A stretch of 64,000 bases of DNA from assembly GCF_003434055.1 (NCBI RefSeq), contig NZ_QVEX01000001.1:1117824-1181823 (forward strand), in the 5' to 3' direction. This DNA comes from Enterocloster aldenensis (lineage in GTDB: Bacteria > Bacillota > Clostridia > Lachnospirales > Lachnospiraceae). Positions 26,561-35,550 of the stretch are shown piece after piece. The stretch's first letter is position 1, and each line of letters begins with the position of its first letter. The translations under genes and the position numbers were made by a program. Below the pieces are notes generated by a model. That model worked only from the letters and a program-made list of their open reading frames with translations. It did no database searches and was not told the origin of the DNA.

Positions 26561-27226
26561 TCAATCATTAAAGCTGTCTACAATTTTAAATGCCGAACTG
26601 GTGGCAATCCGCTCCGCTCCCGCCCGGATCATGGCTGCCGCATCTTCCCGGGTCCTCACGCCGCCGGAAGTCATTACCTTGATTGCGTCATGATAATGGT
26701 CCTTAATAAGCTTTACCTGGTCCGTGGTGGTGACGAAACCGAATCCGGTATTGGTCTTCAGATAAGGAATCCCCAGTTCAATGGCCATCTCAGCCGCCCT
26801 TAGCTGTTCATCCACGGTCAGAAGGCTGGCAAAATATATCATTTTCATGATCTTGCCTTCCATCATGTCCACAAATGGTTTCAGTTCCTCCTTCACGTAT
26901 TCGTAGCGGCCTGATTTAAATGCGCTGACATCCATGGAGATATCCAGTTCGTCCGCCCCGTCCTTAAGTGCCTTCCTGGCCTGATAAAGCTTTGCTTCAT
27001 GGGTCATCCCTCCCAGCGGATAGGAAATGACGCTGACCAGCTGCTTGCCTGCCTGGTGAAGGATTTCTGCGTTTCCCCTGATAAAAAACGGCTCTGTCAG
27101 CGTGGTGGCAAAGTCATAATCCAGGGTCTTCCTTACGAACTCCTCCACCTGCCCCAGGGTAGGCGCCGGCGTAGCCCCCAGAGAAGCATCAATCATCCGT
27201 TCCACATCGTTTCTTGTTACATCCAT
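26561..27226 (-). CDS. DeoC-family aldolase (first of two, divergent paralogue)
   Basis: The 221-residue protein is a DeoC-fold aldolase clearly different from its neighbour. It has ELDISMDVSAFKSG, the Schiff-base lysine in YLKTNTGFGFVT, and a second lysine in AIKVMTSGGVRTRED. The KTSTG motif of classical DeoC is replaced by KTNTG, and the N-terminus lacks the ID-T-LK motif found in the neighbour, so its substrate may differ. ATG at 27226 follows GGAGGA. It is the first gene of the PTS operon, about 40 bases from its promoter. The two may also form a hetero-oligomer. Confidence 0.85.
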   Translation of the reverse strand: MDVTRNDVERMIDASLGATPAPTLGQVEEFVRKTLDYDFATTLTEPFFIRGNAEILHQAGKQLVSVISYPLGGMTHEAKLYQARKALKDGADELDISMDVSAFKSGRYEYVKEELKPFVDMMEGKIMKMIYFASLLTVDEQLRAAEMAIELGIPYLKTNTGFGFVTTTDQVKLIKDHYHDAIKVMTSGGVRTREDAAAMIRAGAERIATSSAFKIVDSFND

Positions 27227-27267
27227 GCCCTTATTCCTCCTTTAAAATAGTGTTTCTTTCCGCCTTC

Positions 27268-27296
27268 ATTCTAAGGTCATGGACAGTGGAAGTCAA
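27268..27296 (-). promoter_or_regulatory. Sigma-A promoter of the DeoC/PTS operon
   Basis: On the minus strand TTGACT (27291-27296) and TAGAAT (27268-27273) are separated by 17 bases, 42 bases upstream of the first DeoC gene. Confidence 0.75.
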
Positions 27297-27349
27297 TTTG
27301 AAATACCCCCTCCTAGTTGTGGAACTTTTATAATTATTTAGCAAAATTC

Positions 27350-27377
27350 AGTGATTATTTTGTTAGATTTTATCACT
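27350..27377. promoter_or_regulatory. Inverted repeat, candidate activator site for the PRD regulator
   Basis: AGTGAT (27350-27355) and ATCACT (27372-27377) form a perfect inverted repeat with a 16-base AT-rich centre, two helical turns apart, about 54 bases upstream of the -35 of the PTS operon. This is where a LicR/MtlR-type activator would be expected to bind. Confidence 0.4.
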
Positions 27378-27432
27378 ATTTTTACCAATAATCTACATTT
27401 ATTTGGTTGAAACCGTAAAATGGATTGCACGC

Positions 27433-27467
27433 AAAAAGGCTGCCGTATCCTGACGATCACAGCAGCC
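27433..27467 (-). terminator. Intrinsic terminator of the rfb-glmM operon
   Basis: On the minus strand GGCTGC (27467-27462) pairs with GCAGCC (27443-27438), followed by TTTTT, about 75 bases after the glmM stop. The loop is long at 18 bases. Confidence 0.7.
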
Positions 27468-27541
27468 TTCCATCCTTCAACTTTTAATTTGCATTTTTCA
27501 ATCCTGTCCACAGGTCATGTCAGGAAGGTTCCTTCCATCCC

Positions 27542-28894
27542 TTATACGCAGTGTCCCTGCTTCTTCATCACATCAATCACCTGGTCCACGAACCGGCCGC
27601 AGGTATCCAGGTCCGGCGCTTCCACCATGACGCGCACCACGGGCTCGGTGCCGGACTGGCGCAGGAGGATGCGTCCATCAGTCCCCAGGCTTTCAGCCAC
27701 TTTTGCCACCTCTGCCTGGACCGCCTCATCGTCCTGGGCCTGCTTTTTATCCTTGACCCGCACGTTCTTAAGTACCTGAGGATAGATATCAACCTCTGAT
27801 GCCAGCTTCTCCAGGGTCTGCTTTTTCTCCAGCACCACTTCCATCACCTTTAAGGAGGTAAGGATACCGTCCCCTGTGGTTGCGTGCTTGCTGAAGATGA
27901 TATGGCCCGACTGTTCGCCGCCCAGGCAGTTGCCGGTAGCAGCCATGTTCTCATACACGTACTTGTCGCCCACAGCCGTCTTTTCATAGGCAATGCCTTC
28001 TCTTTCAAATGCTTTGTAAAGCCCGAAATTGGACATGATGGTGGTGACCACGGTGTTGTTGAACAGGGTTCCCTGCTCCTTCATGTATTTGCCGCAGATG
28101 TACATGATGACATCGCCATCCACTACATTGCCCTTCCCGTCCACGGCAATGCAGCGGTCCGCATCGCCGTCATAGGCAAAGCCCAGGTCGCATCCCTGCT
28201 CCACCACGAAGTTCTGCAGATACCTGATATGGGTGGAACCGCAGTCCGTATTGATGTTCAGGCCGTTGGGGTCGTTGTTCATCACATGGGTCTCCGCGCC
28301 CAGGGCATCAAACACATTCTTGGCAATGGCGGACGCGCTGCCGTTGGCACAGTCCAGGGCCACCTTCATGTTCTTAAAGGAACGGGTTGCAATGGAAATC
28401 AGATAACCGATGTAGCGGTTGCGCCCGGCCGCAAAGTCCACGGTGCGGCCTATGTTCTCTTTTCTTGCCAGGGGGATTTCGCCGATTTCCCCATCCAGGT
28501 ATTTTTCAATCTCCAGGATAACGGATTCTTCCAGCTTCTCGCCTCTTTCATTGATTACCTTGATACCGTTGTCATAGAATGGATTATGGCTTGCGGATAT
28601 CATGATCCCGCAGTTAAACCCTTCCGTGCGTACCACATAGGATACGCTGGGGGTGGTGGTCACATGGAGCAGGTACACATCGGCGCCGGAAGCAGTAAGG
28701 CCTGCAACCAGGGAATACTCGAACATGTAGCTGCTGCGCCTGGTATCCTTCCCAATCACCACACGGCACCTCTCGTCCGGCGCCTTCTGCCCATAGTACC
28801 ATCCAAGGAAACGCCCCACTTTATAGGCGTGTTCCACAGTCAGATCCACATTGGCCTCTCCGCGGAAACCATCCGTACCAAAATATTTACCCAT
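27542..28894 (-). CDS. glmM: Phosphoglucosamine mutase
   Basis: GlmM converts glucosamine 6-phosphate to glucosamine 1-phosphate for UDP-GlcNAc and peptidoglycan. The 450-residue protein begins MGKYFGTDGFRGEANVDLT. Its phosphoserine sits in GIMISASHNPFYDNGIK, the metal-binding loop is DGDADRCIAVD, GGEQSGHII is the sugar-binding loop, and RQSGTEPVVRVMVE binds phosphate. All domains and the usual length are present. It is the last gene of the rfbA-rfbB-rfbD-glmM unit, 44 bases after rfbD, so precursor supply for rhamnose glycan and wall is co-transcribed. Confidence 0.97.
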   Translation of the reverse strand: MGKYFGTDGFRGEANVDLTVEHAYKVGRFLGWYYGQKAPDERCRVVIGKDTRRSSYMFEYSLVAGLTASGADVYLLHVTTTPSVSYVVRTEGFNCGIMISASHNPFYDNGIKVINERGEKLEESVILEIEKYLDGEIGEIPLARKENIGRTVDFAAGRNRYIGYLISIATRSFKNMKVALDCANGSASAIAKNVFDALGAETHVMNNDPNGLNINTDCGSTHIRYLQNFVVEQGCDLGFAYDGDADRCIAVDGKGNVVDGDVIMYICGKYMKEQGTLFNNTVVTTIMSNFGLYKAFEREGIAYEKTAVGDKYVYENMAATGNCLGGEQSGHIIFSKHATTGDGILTSLKVMEVVLEKKQTLEKLASEVDIYPQVLKNVRVKDKKQAQDDEAVQAEVAKVAESLGTDGRILLRQSGTEPVVRVMVEAPDLDTCGRFVDQVIDVMKKQGHCV

Positions 28895-28938
28895 TGTCTC
28901 TTAATTCCTCCCTGTCTCTAATTACGCTGCAGAAGCTG

Positions 28939-29799
28939 TCACATCATACCATTTTCTTTGAGGACCTTCAGATACCGGCCCAGGGCGTCCTGCCATGCAG
29001 GCATCCTGTCAAACCCGTTCGCAGTCAGTTTATCCTTGCTCATCCTGCTGTTCAGCGGACGTTTTGCCTTTGCCGGGAAACAGGATGAGTCCACCGGCGT
29101 TACCTTTACCTCATCCATGCCTGCCTGGCGGAAAATCTCACATGCAAATTCATACCAGCTGCACAGGCCTTCATTGGTTGCATGATAACGGCCGTATTTA
29201 TCCGTCTGGATCATATCAACCAGCAGGCGGGCCAGGTCATAGGTGTAGGTGGGGGAACCAATCTGGTCGTCAACAACGCTTACCGCCCCCTTTTCTTTTC
29301 CAAGGCGCAGCATGGTCTTTATGAAGTTCCCGCCGTTCACGCCAAATACCCAGGCAATCCTGACTATGAAGTATTTGCTTACATTCTGCTCCACGCTGAT
29401 TTCACCCTCATACTTGGTCAGGCCGTAAACGTTGAGGGGTTCCCTGTGGTCGTCCGGTTCCCAGGGACGTCCGCCGCCGCCATTGAACACATAATCCGTG
29501 CTGATGTACATCATCTTGATGTCCAGCGCCTTACATACCTTGGCGATATTGCGTGTCCCTTCCGCATTGACCTTACGGCACAGCTCCAGGTTATCTTCAG
29601 CAGCATCTACTGCAGTATATGCTGCGCAGTGGATAACTGCGTCAGGTTTTGCACCGGTAATTACACGTTCGCAGGCTTCCTTGTCAGTGATATCCATCTC
29701 TTCCACGTCCACGCCAAATCCTTCTATGCCGCGGCCGGCAAGTTCATTCATCACATCATGGCCCAGCTGGCCTTTAACACCTGTTACAAGAACCTTCAT
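28939..29799 (-). CDS. rfbD: dTDP-4-dehydrorhamnose reductase
   Basis: RfbD/RmlD makes dTDP-L-rhamnose, the last step of the pathway, with NADPH. The 286-residue protein starts MKVLVTGVKGQLGHDVMNEL (Gly-rich Rossmann motif). It has AVIHCAAYTAVDAAEDN, ISTDYVFNGG with the catalytic Thr/Ser, and the YGLTKYEGE Tyr-x3-Lys, then VRIAWVFGVNG and a substrate loop near the C-terminus. ATG at 29799 follows GGAGG. It lies 108 bases downstream of rfbB. Confidence 0.96.
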   Translation of the reverse strand: MKVLVTGVKGQLGHDVMNELAGRGIEGFGVDVEEMDITDKEACERVITGAKPDAVIHCAAYTAVDAAEDNLELCRKVNAEGTRNIAKVCKALDIKMMYISTDYVFNGGGGRPWEPDDHREPLNVYGLTKYEGEISVEQNVSKYFIVRIAWVFGVNGGNFIKTMLRLGKEKGAVSVVDDQIGSPTYTYDLARLLVDMIQTDKYGRYHATNEGLCSWYEFACEIFRQAGMDEVKVTPVDSSCFPAKAKRPLNSRMSKDKLTANGFDRMPAWQDALGRYLKVLKENGMM

Positions 29800-29907
29800 A
29801 ATTACATTCCCTCCATTCTTAATAATGGCCGGCAGGGAACGTAAGCGCCCCTGTTAATCCATCCGGGCATCCTCGTCCTCTGTCAGCCATCTCTGTAAAT
29901 TTACTGG

Positions 29908-30930
29908 TTACAGGCGGTTTCCATACATTTTATCGAAATAACTGCTGTACTCGCCGCTCAGGATATTCTTCCACCATTCCTGGTTATCCAGATACCACTG
30001 AATGGTCTGCTGGATTCCTGAATCGAAATTATAGTTTGGCTTCCAGCCCAGCTCTGTCTCTATCTTAGTCGGGTCAATGGCATAACGCATATCGTGGCCC
30101 GGACGGTCTGTCACAAATTTTATCAGGCTCTCCGGCTTGTCAAGGGCCCTTAAGATGGTCCTGACCACTTCCAGGTTGGTGCGCTCATTATGCCCGCCAA
30201 TATTGTATACTTCCCCTTCACGTCCCTTGTGGATCACAAGGTCGATGGCCTCGCAGTGGTCCGCCACATGGAGCCAGTCACGCACGTTCTCCCCGGTGCC
30301 GTATACGGGCAGTTCCTCGTCTGCCAGGGCGCGGCTGATGATTAGCGGGATCAGCTTTTCCGGAAAATGATAAGGACCATAGTTATTGGAGCAGCGTGAA
30401 ACAGTTACCGGCAGTCCGTAGGTCCTGTAATAGGAGAGCACGAACAGGTCGGCGCTGGCTTTGGAGGAAGAATACGGGCTTGATGTGTGAAGGGGCGTTT
30501 CCTCGGTAAAGAACAGGTCCGGCCTGTCCAGAGGAAGGTCTCCGTACACCTCATCCGTGGACACCTGATGGTAACGCTTAATGCCGTATGTGCGGCATGC
30601 GTCCAACAGGGTGGTGGTTCCCATCACATTGGTCCTGACAAAGCTTTCCGGGTCAGTGATGGAACGGTCCACATGGCTTTCTGCTGCAAAGTTAACAATC
30701 ACATCCGGCTTTTCTGTCTCAAACAGGTCAAAAATAAACTTCCTGTCCGCGATATCGCCTTTGACAAACTTATAATTCGGCTTGTCCTCCACCGGCTTTA
30801 AGTTCTCCAGGTTGCCTGCGTAGGTCAGCAGGTCAAGGTTGATGATCTGGTAATCCGGGTATTTGTTCACCATATGGTGTACAAAGTTGCTTCCAATAAA
30901 ACCGGCGCCGCCGGTAACAATGATTTTCAT
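29908..30930 (-). CDS. rfbB: dTDP-glucose 4,6-dehydratase
   Basis: ATG at 30930 (MKIIVTGGAGFIGSNFVHHM) follows AGGAGG by 9 bases; a GTG 18 bases upstream falls inside the ribosome-binding site. The 340-residue protein is a full-length RmlB. It has the Rossmann motif, FAAESHVDRSITDP, the STDEVYGDL Thr-Asp-Glu catalytic triplet, YSSSKASADLFV with Tyr-x3-Lys, and the GENVRDWLHVADHCEA signature. It dehydrates dTDP-glucose to dTDP-4-keto-6-deoxyglucose, which feeds rhamnose and possibly the aminotransferase at 3075-4208. Confidence 0.97.
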   Translation of the reverse strand: MKIIVTGGAGFIGSNFVHHMVNKYPDYQIINLDLLTYAGNLENLKPVEDKPNYKFVKGDIADRKFIFDLFETEKPDVIVNFAAESHVDRSITDPESFVRTNVMGTTTLLDACRTYGIKRYHQVSTDEVYGDLPLDRPDLFFTEETPLHTSSPYSSSKASADLFVLSYYRTYGLPVTVSRCSNNYGPYHFPEKLIPLIISRALADEELPVYGTGENVRDWLHVADHCEAIDLVIHKGREGEVYNIGGHNERTNLEVVRTILRALDKPESLIKFVTDRPGHDMRYAIDPTKIETELGWKPNYNFDSGIQQTIQWYLDNQEWWKNILSGEYSSYFDKMYGNRL

Positions 30931-30998
30931 CTGATATTTCCTCCTCACTTGCTATGGCACTTACATCCATGGACCGGATGGAACCACCATCTGCCCAT

Positions 30999-31898
30999 TC
31001 AAATATCCTGCGGATGGATCTTATCCACATATTTTCCATCCAGGACATCCTTTAAATATTTGCCATACTGGTTCTTTTTAAGCACCTCGTAGGTTTCCAT
31101 TACCTGTTCCCTGGTAATCCAGCCCCTGAGATACCCGATTTCCTCCAGGCAGGCAATCTTGCGGTGCTGGTGGGTCTCCACGGTCTTGACAAAGTTGGTG
31201 GCCTCCACCAGGGATTCATGGGTTCCCGTATCCAGCCATGTAAAGCCCTGGCCCAGAAGGATCACATCCAGTTCCCCATTCTCCAGGTAAATACGGTTCA
31301 GGTCCGTTATCTCCAGCTCACCTCTTGCTGAAGGCTTCAGGTTCCTGGCATACTCCACCACCCGGTTGTCATAGAAATAAAGTCCGGTCACACAGTAATT
31401 GGACTTTGGCTTCTCCGGCTTTTCCTCAATTGAAACAGCCTTTCCATCCTGGTCAAACTCCACAATGCCAAACCGCTCCGGATCGTCCACATAGTAGCCA
31501 AACACAGTGGCGCCCGTCTCTTTGGAGGCCGCTGCCCTCAGGCGCTTGGCCAGCCCCTGTCCATGGAAAATGTTGTCGCCCAGCACCATGGCCACTGAAT
31601 CCGTTCCAATAAACTCCTCACCAATGATGAATGCCTGGGCCAGGCCGTCCGGGCTTGGCTGTACGGCATAACCCAGATTAATCCCAAACTGGTGCCCGTC
31701 TCCCAAAAGCGCCTCAAACCTGGGCGTATCGTCCGGTGTTGATATGATCAGTATATCCCTGATACCTGCATTCATCAGCACGGACAGCGGGTAATATATC
31801 ATCGGCTTATCATAAATTGGAAGCAGCTGCTTTGATGTCACCTTCGTCAACGGATACAGGCGTGTCCCGCTTCCTCCGGCAAGTATGATTCCTTTCAT
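30999..31898 (-). CDS. rfbA: Glucose-1-phosphate thymidylyltransferase
   Basis: RfbA/RmlA joins glucose 1-phosphate and dTTP to dTDP-glucose. The 299-residue protein has the nucleotidyltransferase motif [50 protein letters not shown] with the metal-binding Asp, [13 protein letters not shown], and [18 protein letters not shown] at 31898 follows GGAGGAAG. It is the first gene of the operon, behind a consensus promoter and a leader of about 110 bases. The 3,5-epimerase rfbC that usually accompanies rfbABD is not found in the window. Confidence 0.97.
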   Translation of the reverse strand: MKGIILAGGSGTRLYPLTKVTSKQLLPIYDKPMIYYPLSVLMNAGIRDILIISTPDDTPRFEALLGDGHQFGINLGYAVQPSPDGLAQAFIIGEEFIGTDSVAMVLGDNIFHGQGLAKRLRAAASKETGATVFGYYVDDPERFGIVEFDQDGKAVSIEEKPEKPKSNYCVTGLYFYDNRVVEYARNLKPSARGELEITDLNRIYLENGELDVILLGQGFTWLDTGTHESLVEATNFVKTVETHQHRKIACLEEIGYLRGWITREQVMETYEVLKKNQYGKYLKDVLDGKYVDKIHPQDI

Positions 31899-32015
31899 TC
31901 TTCCTCCTTCGCTATGGACACTTAGGGACCCTAGGGTGTGTCATACCAGGTCCCATACGTTCGGTGCATTTCATCCCTGTGCCCATACCTTGTACGCTCT
32001 CATTTTTCTTTGTCC

Positions 32016-32044
32016 AATATACCATACTATCTCCATTTTTTCAA
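32016..32044 (-). promoter_or_regulatory. Sigma-A promoter of the rfb operon
   Basis: On the minus strand TTGAAA (32039-32044) and TATATT (32016-32021) are 17 bases apart. The leader between here and rfbA contains a palindrome ACCCTAGGGT (31928-31937) inside a GGGACC/GGTCCC pairing, so it may fold. The rest of 31899-32301 holds only the nan-operon terminator. Confidence 0.75.
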
Positions 32045-32233
32045 ATAAACTGACAAATATTTCGTTATTATTCAGGAAGACTTAATATAATGCCCTCCTC
32101 ACCATTCCAGGCAGAAGGGCATTTGGAAGGTATGGCAACTCATTTCCAATGGATTATACACCAGTTTGCCCGGCTCTGCAATTTTATTTGCAGGCGCACG
32201 GAATTAAAACGGGCAGGCGGCAGGACGGCCAGG

Positions 32234-32279
32234 AATAAACGGAAGGCCGTCATGCCCAATAAGAGCACGCCGGCCTTCC
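32234..32279 (-). terminator. Intrinsic terminator of the nan operon
   Basis: On the minus strand GGAAGGCCG (32279-32271) pairs with CGGCCTTCC (32249-32241), with a further five-pair inner stem. TTTATT follows. It is 23 bases after the nanE stop. Confidence 0.75.
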
Positions 32280-32301
32280 CGCTTATCTGTCTCCCAATCC
32301 A

Positions 32302-33006
32302 TCATGCATCCCGATTATCTATGGCCCTCATGAACCGCTGCGCGATTTCCAAGGGCCTGGTAATTGCCCCGCCCACGATTACGGCCCAGACCCCCATGTC
32401 CAGCATATACACCGCCTCTTCAGGCGTATGCACCCGGCCCTCTCCAATGACAGGTATGGGAAGGTCCCCTGCCAGCCGTCCTGCCAGTTCAAAATCAGGC
32501 CCGTCCAGCTTAGGTGTATAATCCGTGTAGCCGCTCATGGTGGTGCTTACCAGGTCAACGCCGTTTTTCCAGGCATCCATTCCCTCTTCATAATTGGATA
32601 TGTCGGCCATCAGGATCTGGTCCGGGTACTTTTCCCTGACCTGGCGGATATATTCCGCGGCCGTAAGGCCGTCCCCCCGCTTCCTGTCCGTGCAGTCCAT
32701 TGCAATGATATCCGCTCCTGCTTCCACAAGGGCGTCCACCTCCTTCATGGTTGGGGTGATGTATCCCTCATAACCTTCATACACCTGCTTTATGAGTCCG
32801 ATGACCGGAAGTCCTGTCTCCTTCTTGATTCCCGTCACATCCCTGACCGAGTTGGCCCGTATCATGGGACTTCCCGACTGTCCGGCGGCCCTGGCCATGT
32901 AAGGCATCAGGGAGCGCTCCGGGTCATAGAGGGGTTCTCCGGGCAATGCCTGGCAGGAAATGATAAGCTTTCCTTTTATCCGGTCAAATAATCCTGTCTT
33001 GTCCAT
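32302..33006 (-). CDS. nanE: N-acetylmannosamine-6-phosphate 2-epimerase
   Basis: NanE converts ManNAc-6-P to GlcNAc-6-P in sialic acid breakdown. The 234-residue TIM barrel shows LIISCQALPGEPLYDP, PMIRANSVRDV, PVIGLIKQVYEG, the catalytic-region AGADIIAMDCTDRKRGDG, VSTTMSGYTDYT, and a C-terminal IPVIGEGRVHTPEEA. ATG at 33006 follows AAAGGAAAGGA and overlaps the end of the YhcH-family gene by 23 bases. It is the last gene of the operon. Neither nanK nor nagA/nagB is next to it, so ManNAc kinase must come from elsewhere. Confidence 0.95.
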   Translation of the reverse strand: MDKTGLFDRIKGKLIISCQALPGEPLYDPERSLMPYMARAAGQSGSPMIRANSVRDVTGIKKETGLPVIGLIKQVYEGYEGYITPTMKEVDALVEAGADIIAMDCTDRKRGDGLTAAEYIRQVREKYPDQILMADISNYEEGMDAWKNGVDLVSTTMSGYTDYTPKLDGPDFELAGRLAGDLPIPVIGEGRVHTPEEAVYMLDMGVWAVIVGGAITRPLEIAQRFMRAIDNRDA

Positions 33007-33487
33007 TTTCGTCCTTTCCTTTCAGGCAGCAGGAGTCCTTCTGCTCCCAGGCCACCTTGACTACGCATTTTCTGATTGCCTGCGGCCGTGCCTTTAAACC
33101 TCCCGGCGCATGGGCCTCGCACGGCATGCAGATGATGAAACGGCCCGGTCCCATGGTGCAGGAGGCGTCCGCTTTGGCCCGCACTGCCTGGAAATCCGGA
33201 CTGTACTCCCCTGCAGGCGTCACCTGGTCCAGTGCCGTCCCTATGACCTCGCACCCATCCAGGTCTATCTGGATATCCATGTAAGCCCGGTGTATCTCGT
33301 AACTGTCTTCTGTAAGCTCATGGGTCACTGCGTCCATTATCTGCAGATATACCCTATCCCCGTCTATTTCTGTTTTTCCCGTGGGAAGGGTATTCAGGTC
33401 CGTATCCATGAGAAAACGGATGGCTGTGTCCAGATTCGGGCAGATTCCCCTGTATCTTCCTATATTTTCCAGCAAATCATATATCAT
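32984..33487 (-). CDS. YhcH/YjgK/YiaL family protein
   Basis: This 167-residue protein belongs to the cupin-like YhcH family, often found in sialic acid operons; an anomerase role has been proposed for such proteins. Family landmarks are YEIHRAYMDIQIDLDGCEVIG, with the metal-ligand His and acidic residues, and GRFIICMPCEAHAPG, with the C-terminal His. In the family the last His-Pro step gives CEAHAPG followed by a conserved Lys-x-Val-x-Lys-Val (CVVKVAW here). It overlaps nanE by 23 bases and starts just past the nanA stop. The role is inferred from context. Confidence 0.88.
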   Translation of the reverse strand: MIYDLLENIGRYRGICPNLDTAIRFLMDTDLNTLPTGKTEIDGDRVYLQIMDAVTHELTEDSYEIHRAYMDIQIDLDGCEVIGTALDQVTPAGEYSPDFQAVRAKADASCTMGPGRFIICMPCEAHAPGGLKARPQAIRKCVVKVAWEQKDSCCLKGKDENGQDRII

Positions 33488-33488
33488 G

Positions 33489-34412
33489 TCAGCAGTACTT
33501 CTCCTTTGCCGCTTCTATCATGGCTGCCGCCTCCCCTGCAATGGCCCTGTCCCTGTCATCCAGGTCCGTCAGCGGTTTCCTTACGCCGCCGATGTCGATT
33601 CCCCTGCTGATGCGCAGTACTTCTTTTATCATGCCGTACATGTTTCCCCTGCCGGAACAAAGCTTATATATGATTTCATTTACATCATACTGGATTGCCT
33701 TTGCTTCCTTGTACCTACCCTCCATGGCCAGTGTGTAAATCCGTCCCGCCAGCTCCGGCATGGCCCCGTAGGTGCCGCCGATGCCGGCGTCCGCTCCCAT
33801 GGCCAGGCCCGACACCAGCTGCTCATCCGGACCGTTAAATACAATGAAGTCATCCCGGGTCCCCATGGCCTCTGCCTTAAACATCTGGATGTCCTGGACC
33901 GGCATGGAGGAATTCTTGACCCCGGCCACCTGCGGGTTTAAAAGCATGGTCTTAAGCAGGCTCATGGTCAGGGCCGTGCCTGCCAGCTGAGGGATGTTAT
34001 AGATGATGAAATCCGTATCCGGCGCAGCGGCTGATATGTCATTCCAGTATCCTGCCACTGAGTACTCTGGCAATTTGAAGTAAATGGGCGGTATGGCCGC
34101 AATGGCGTCTACTCCCAGCTTGGCTGCATGGGCCGCCAGTTCCTGGCTGTCCTTTGTATTATTGCAGGCCACATGGGCAATCACGGTCAGACGGCCGGCC
34201 CCTTCTTCCATCACCGCCTCCAGGGTCTTTTTCCTGTCCTCCACGGACTGGTAGATGCACTCCCCCGAGGAACCGCCCACATACACGCCCTTTACGCCCT
34301 GCTCCACAAAATACCGGGTCAGCCGTCTTGCCGCGTCCCTGCTGACCGCCCCATCCCCATCGTAACACGCGTAAAATGCCGGGATGACCCCTCTGTATTT
34401 ATCAAGCTTCAT
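33489..34412 (-). CDS. nanA: N-acetylneuraminate lyase
   Basis: NanA cleaves Neu5Ac to pyruvate and ManNAc. The 307-residue DapA-fold protein has GVYVGGSSGECIYQS (the GGS-x-GE carboxylate loop), IAAIPPIYFKLPEYSV, the catalytic Tyr in IIYNIPQLAGTALT, and the Schiff-base Lys in VAGVKNSSMPVQD. Tyr-Asn-Ile-Pro and the nan neighbours favour NanA over dihydrodipicolinate synthase. Its ribosome-binding site GGAGG lies inside the end of the upstream oxidoreductase gene, which it overlaps by 11 bases, so translation is coupled. Confidence 0.92.
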   Translation of the reverse strand: MKLDKYRGVIPAFYACYDGDGAVSRDAARRLTRYFVEQGVKGVYVGGSSGECIYQSVEDRKKTLEAVMEEGAGRLTVIAHVACNNTKDSQELAAHAAKLGVDAIAAIPPIYFKLPEYSVAGYWNDISAAAPDTDFIIYNIPQLAGTALTMSLLKTMLLNPQVAGVKNSSMPVQDIQMFKAEAMGTRDDFIVFNGPDEQLVSGLAMGADAGIGGTYGAMPELAGRIYTLAMEGRYKEAKAIQYDVNEIIYKLCSGRGNMYGMIKEVLRISRGIDIGGVRKPLTDLDDRDRAIAGEAAAMIEAAKEKYC

Positions 34413-35538
34413 CTTTGTTACCTCCCTGTGTTCCCATGATTTCAGATAATTTCACCTTTCTGTCCTCAAACCGCGACCTGGTGCAGGCATCGGCGGTGGC
34501 AATGGCATTCCTGGCAGCTTCCCCGGTCAGCAGGGGCTTAAACTCTTCATCCGGCTGCGCCCCATGCATGATCCCGTTGAAGTACTGCATTTCATCATAC
34601 ATGATGCTGTGCAGCCACATGGGAGGCTTTTTCCCCGGTTTTCCGTACATGATGGCCCCATCCATTTCCGTCCCATGGTAAATCCTGGTGCGGTCATCGT
34701 CCTCCTCCCGGGTCTTGTGTATAAGGAAATGCTCCTCTTTGTCACCCTTTTTCAGCGTCCCGCCGCAGTTGAACATATCCAGGCGGATGGCGCCCTCTGT
34801 TCCCTGTATCAGCACATAGTGCTCGGGCCAGTGGAAAGCAGAGCCATACTCCAGGATGGCATACCGGTTGTCCGGGTATTCCATGGTAATGAACAGCATG
34901 TCATCCTCGTCCCCGAACTTTTCCCCCTGGTGGGCCACGTTACCCCCTGCCATGGTCACTGACTGGGGACAGCCTCCCATCAGGAACTGGATGCAGTCCA
35001 GTTCATGGATATGATGGTACAGATGGCCGCCTGACTTGGAGCGGATTTTCTTCCAGCTTACCGAGGGCTGGATATCCTCCCATCCATTTCTGGCGGAATG
35101 GCAGTACAGCACCCTGCCGATCACGCCGTCGTTAATCATCTTCTTTGCCGTGCGCACGCCGTGGAAAAAGTTCATTACATGGCCTGCCATAAAGGTAACA
35201 TGGTGATTGACACATGCCTCCACCATTTCCACGCAGTCCTTAAAGGAAAGGGCAATGGGTTTTTCACAGAACACATGGACCCCATGCTCCGCTGCCTTGA
35301 TGACCGGTTCCTTGTGAAGGTAATTGGGCGAGGCCACAATCACCGCATCCACATCCTCCCGGCTGTATAATGCGTCCAGATCCGTCTCCACCTCACAGCC
35401 CAGTTCCTCCGCCACACTCCCGGCATTTTCCGGGTCATATACAGCCACCACCCTGGCGCCTTCCTGTTCCTTCATGATGCGGGCCAGCTCCGCCCCGAAA
35501 TATCCTGTTCCAACCACTGCATATCCAATTGTTTTCAT
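34402..35538 (-). CDS. Gfo/Idh/MocA oxidoreductase, candidate 2,7-anhydro-Neu5Ac oxidoreductase (copy 2)
   Basis: The 378-residue protein has an N-terminal NAD-binding domain (YAVVGTGYFGAELARIM), the ASPNYLHKEP loop, and the family EKP lysine (VFCEKPIALSF). The C-terminal domain has GGHLYHHIHELDCIQFLMGG, placing His and Asp at the active site. It lies directly upstream of nanA and downstream of a paralogue. In R. gnavus a Gfo/Idh/MocA enzyme (NanOx) in a similar locus converts 2,7-anhydro-Neu5Ac to Neu5Ac through an NAD-linked redox cycle. By context that is my preferred role for one of these two. Direct proof is lacking. Confidence 0.8.
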   Translation of the reverse strand: MKTIGYAVVGTGYFGAELARIMKEQEGARVVAVYDPENAGSVAEELGCEVETDLDALYSREDVDAVIVASPNYLHKEPVIKAAEHGVHVFCEKPIALSFKDCVEMVEACVNHHVTFMAGHVMNFFHGVRTAKKMINDGVIGRVLYCHSARNGWEDIQPSVSWKKIRSKSGGHLYHHIHELDCIQFLMGGCPQSVTMAGGNVAHQGEKFGDEDDMLFITMEYPDNRYAILEYGSAFHWPEHYVLIQGTEGAIRLDMFNCGGTLKKGDKEEHFLIHKTREEDDDRTRIYHGTEMDGAIMYGKPGKKPPMWLHSIMYDEMQYFNGIMHGAQPDEEFKPLLTGEAARNAIATADACTRSRFEDRKVKLSEIMGTQGGNKDEA

Positions 35539-35550
35539 GAATGTTCTCCT

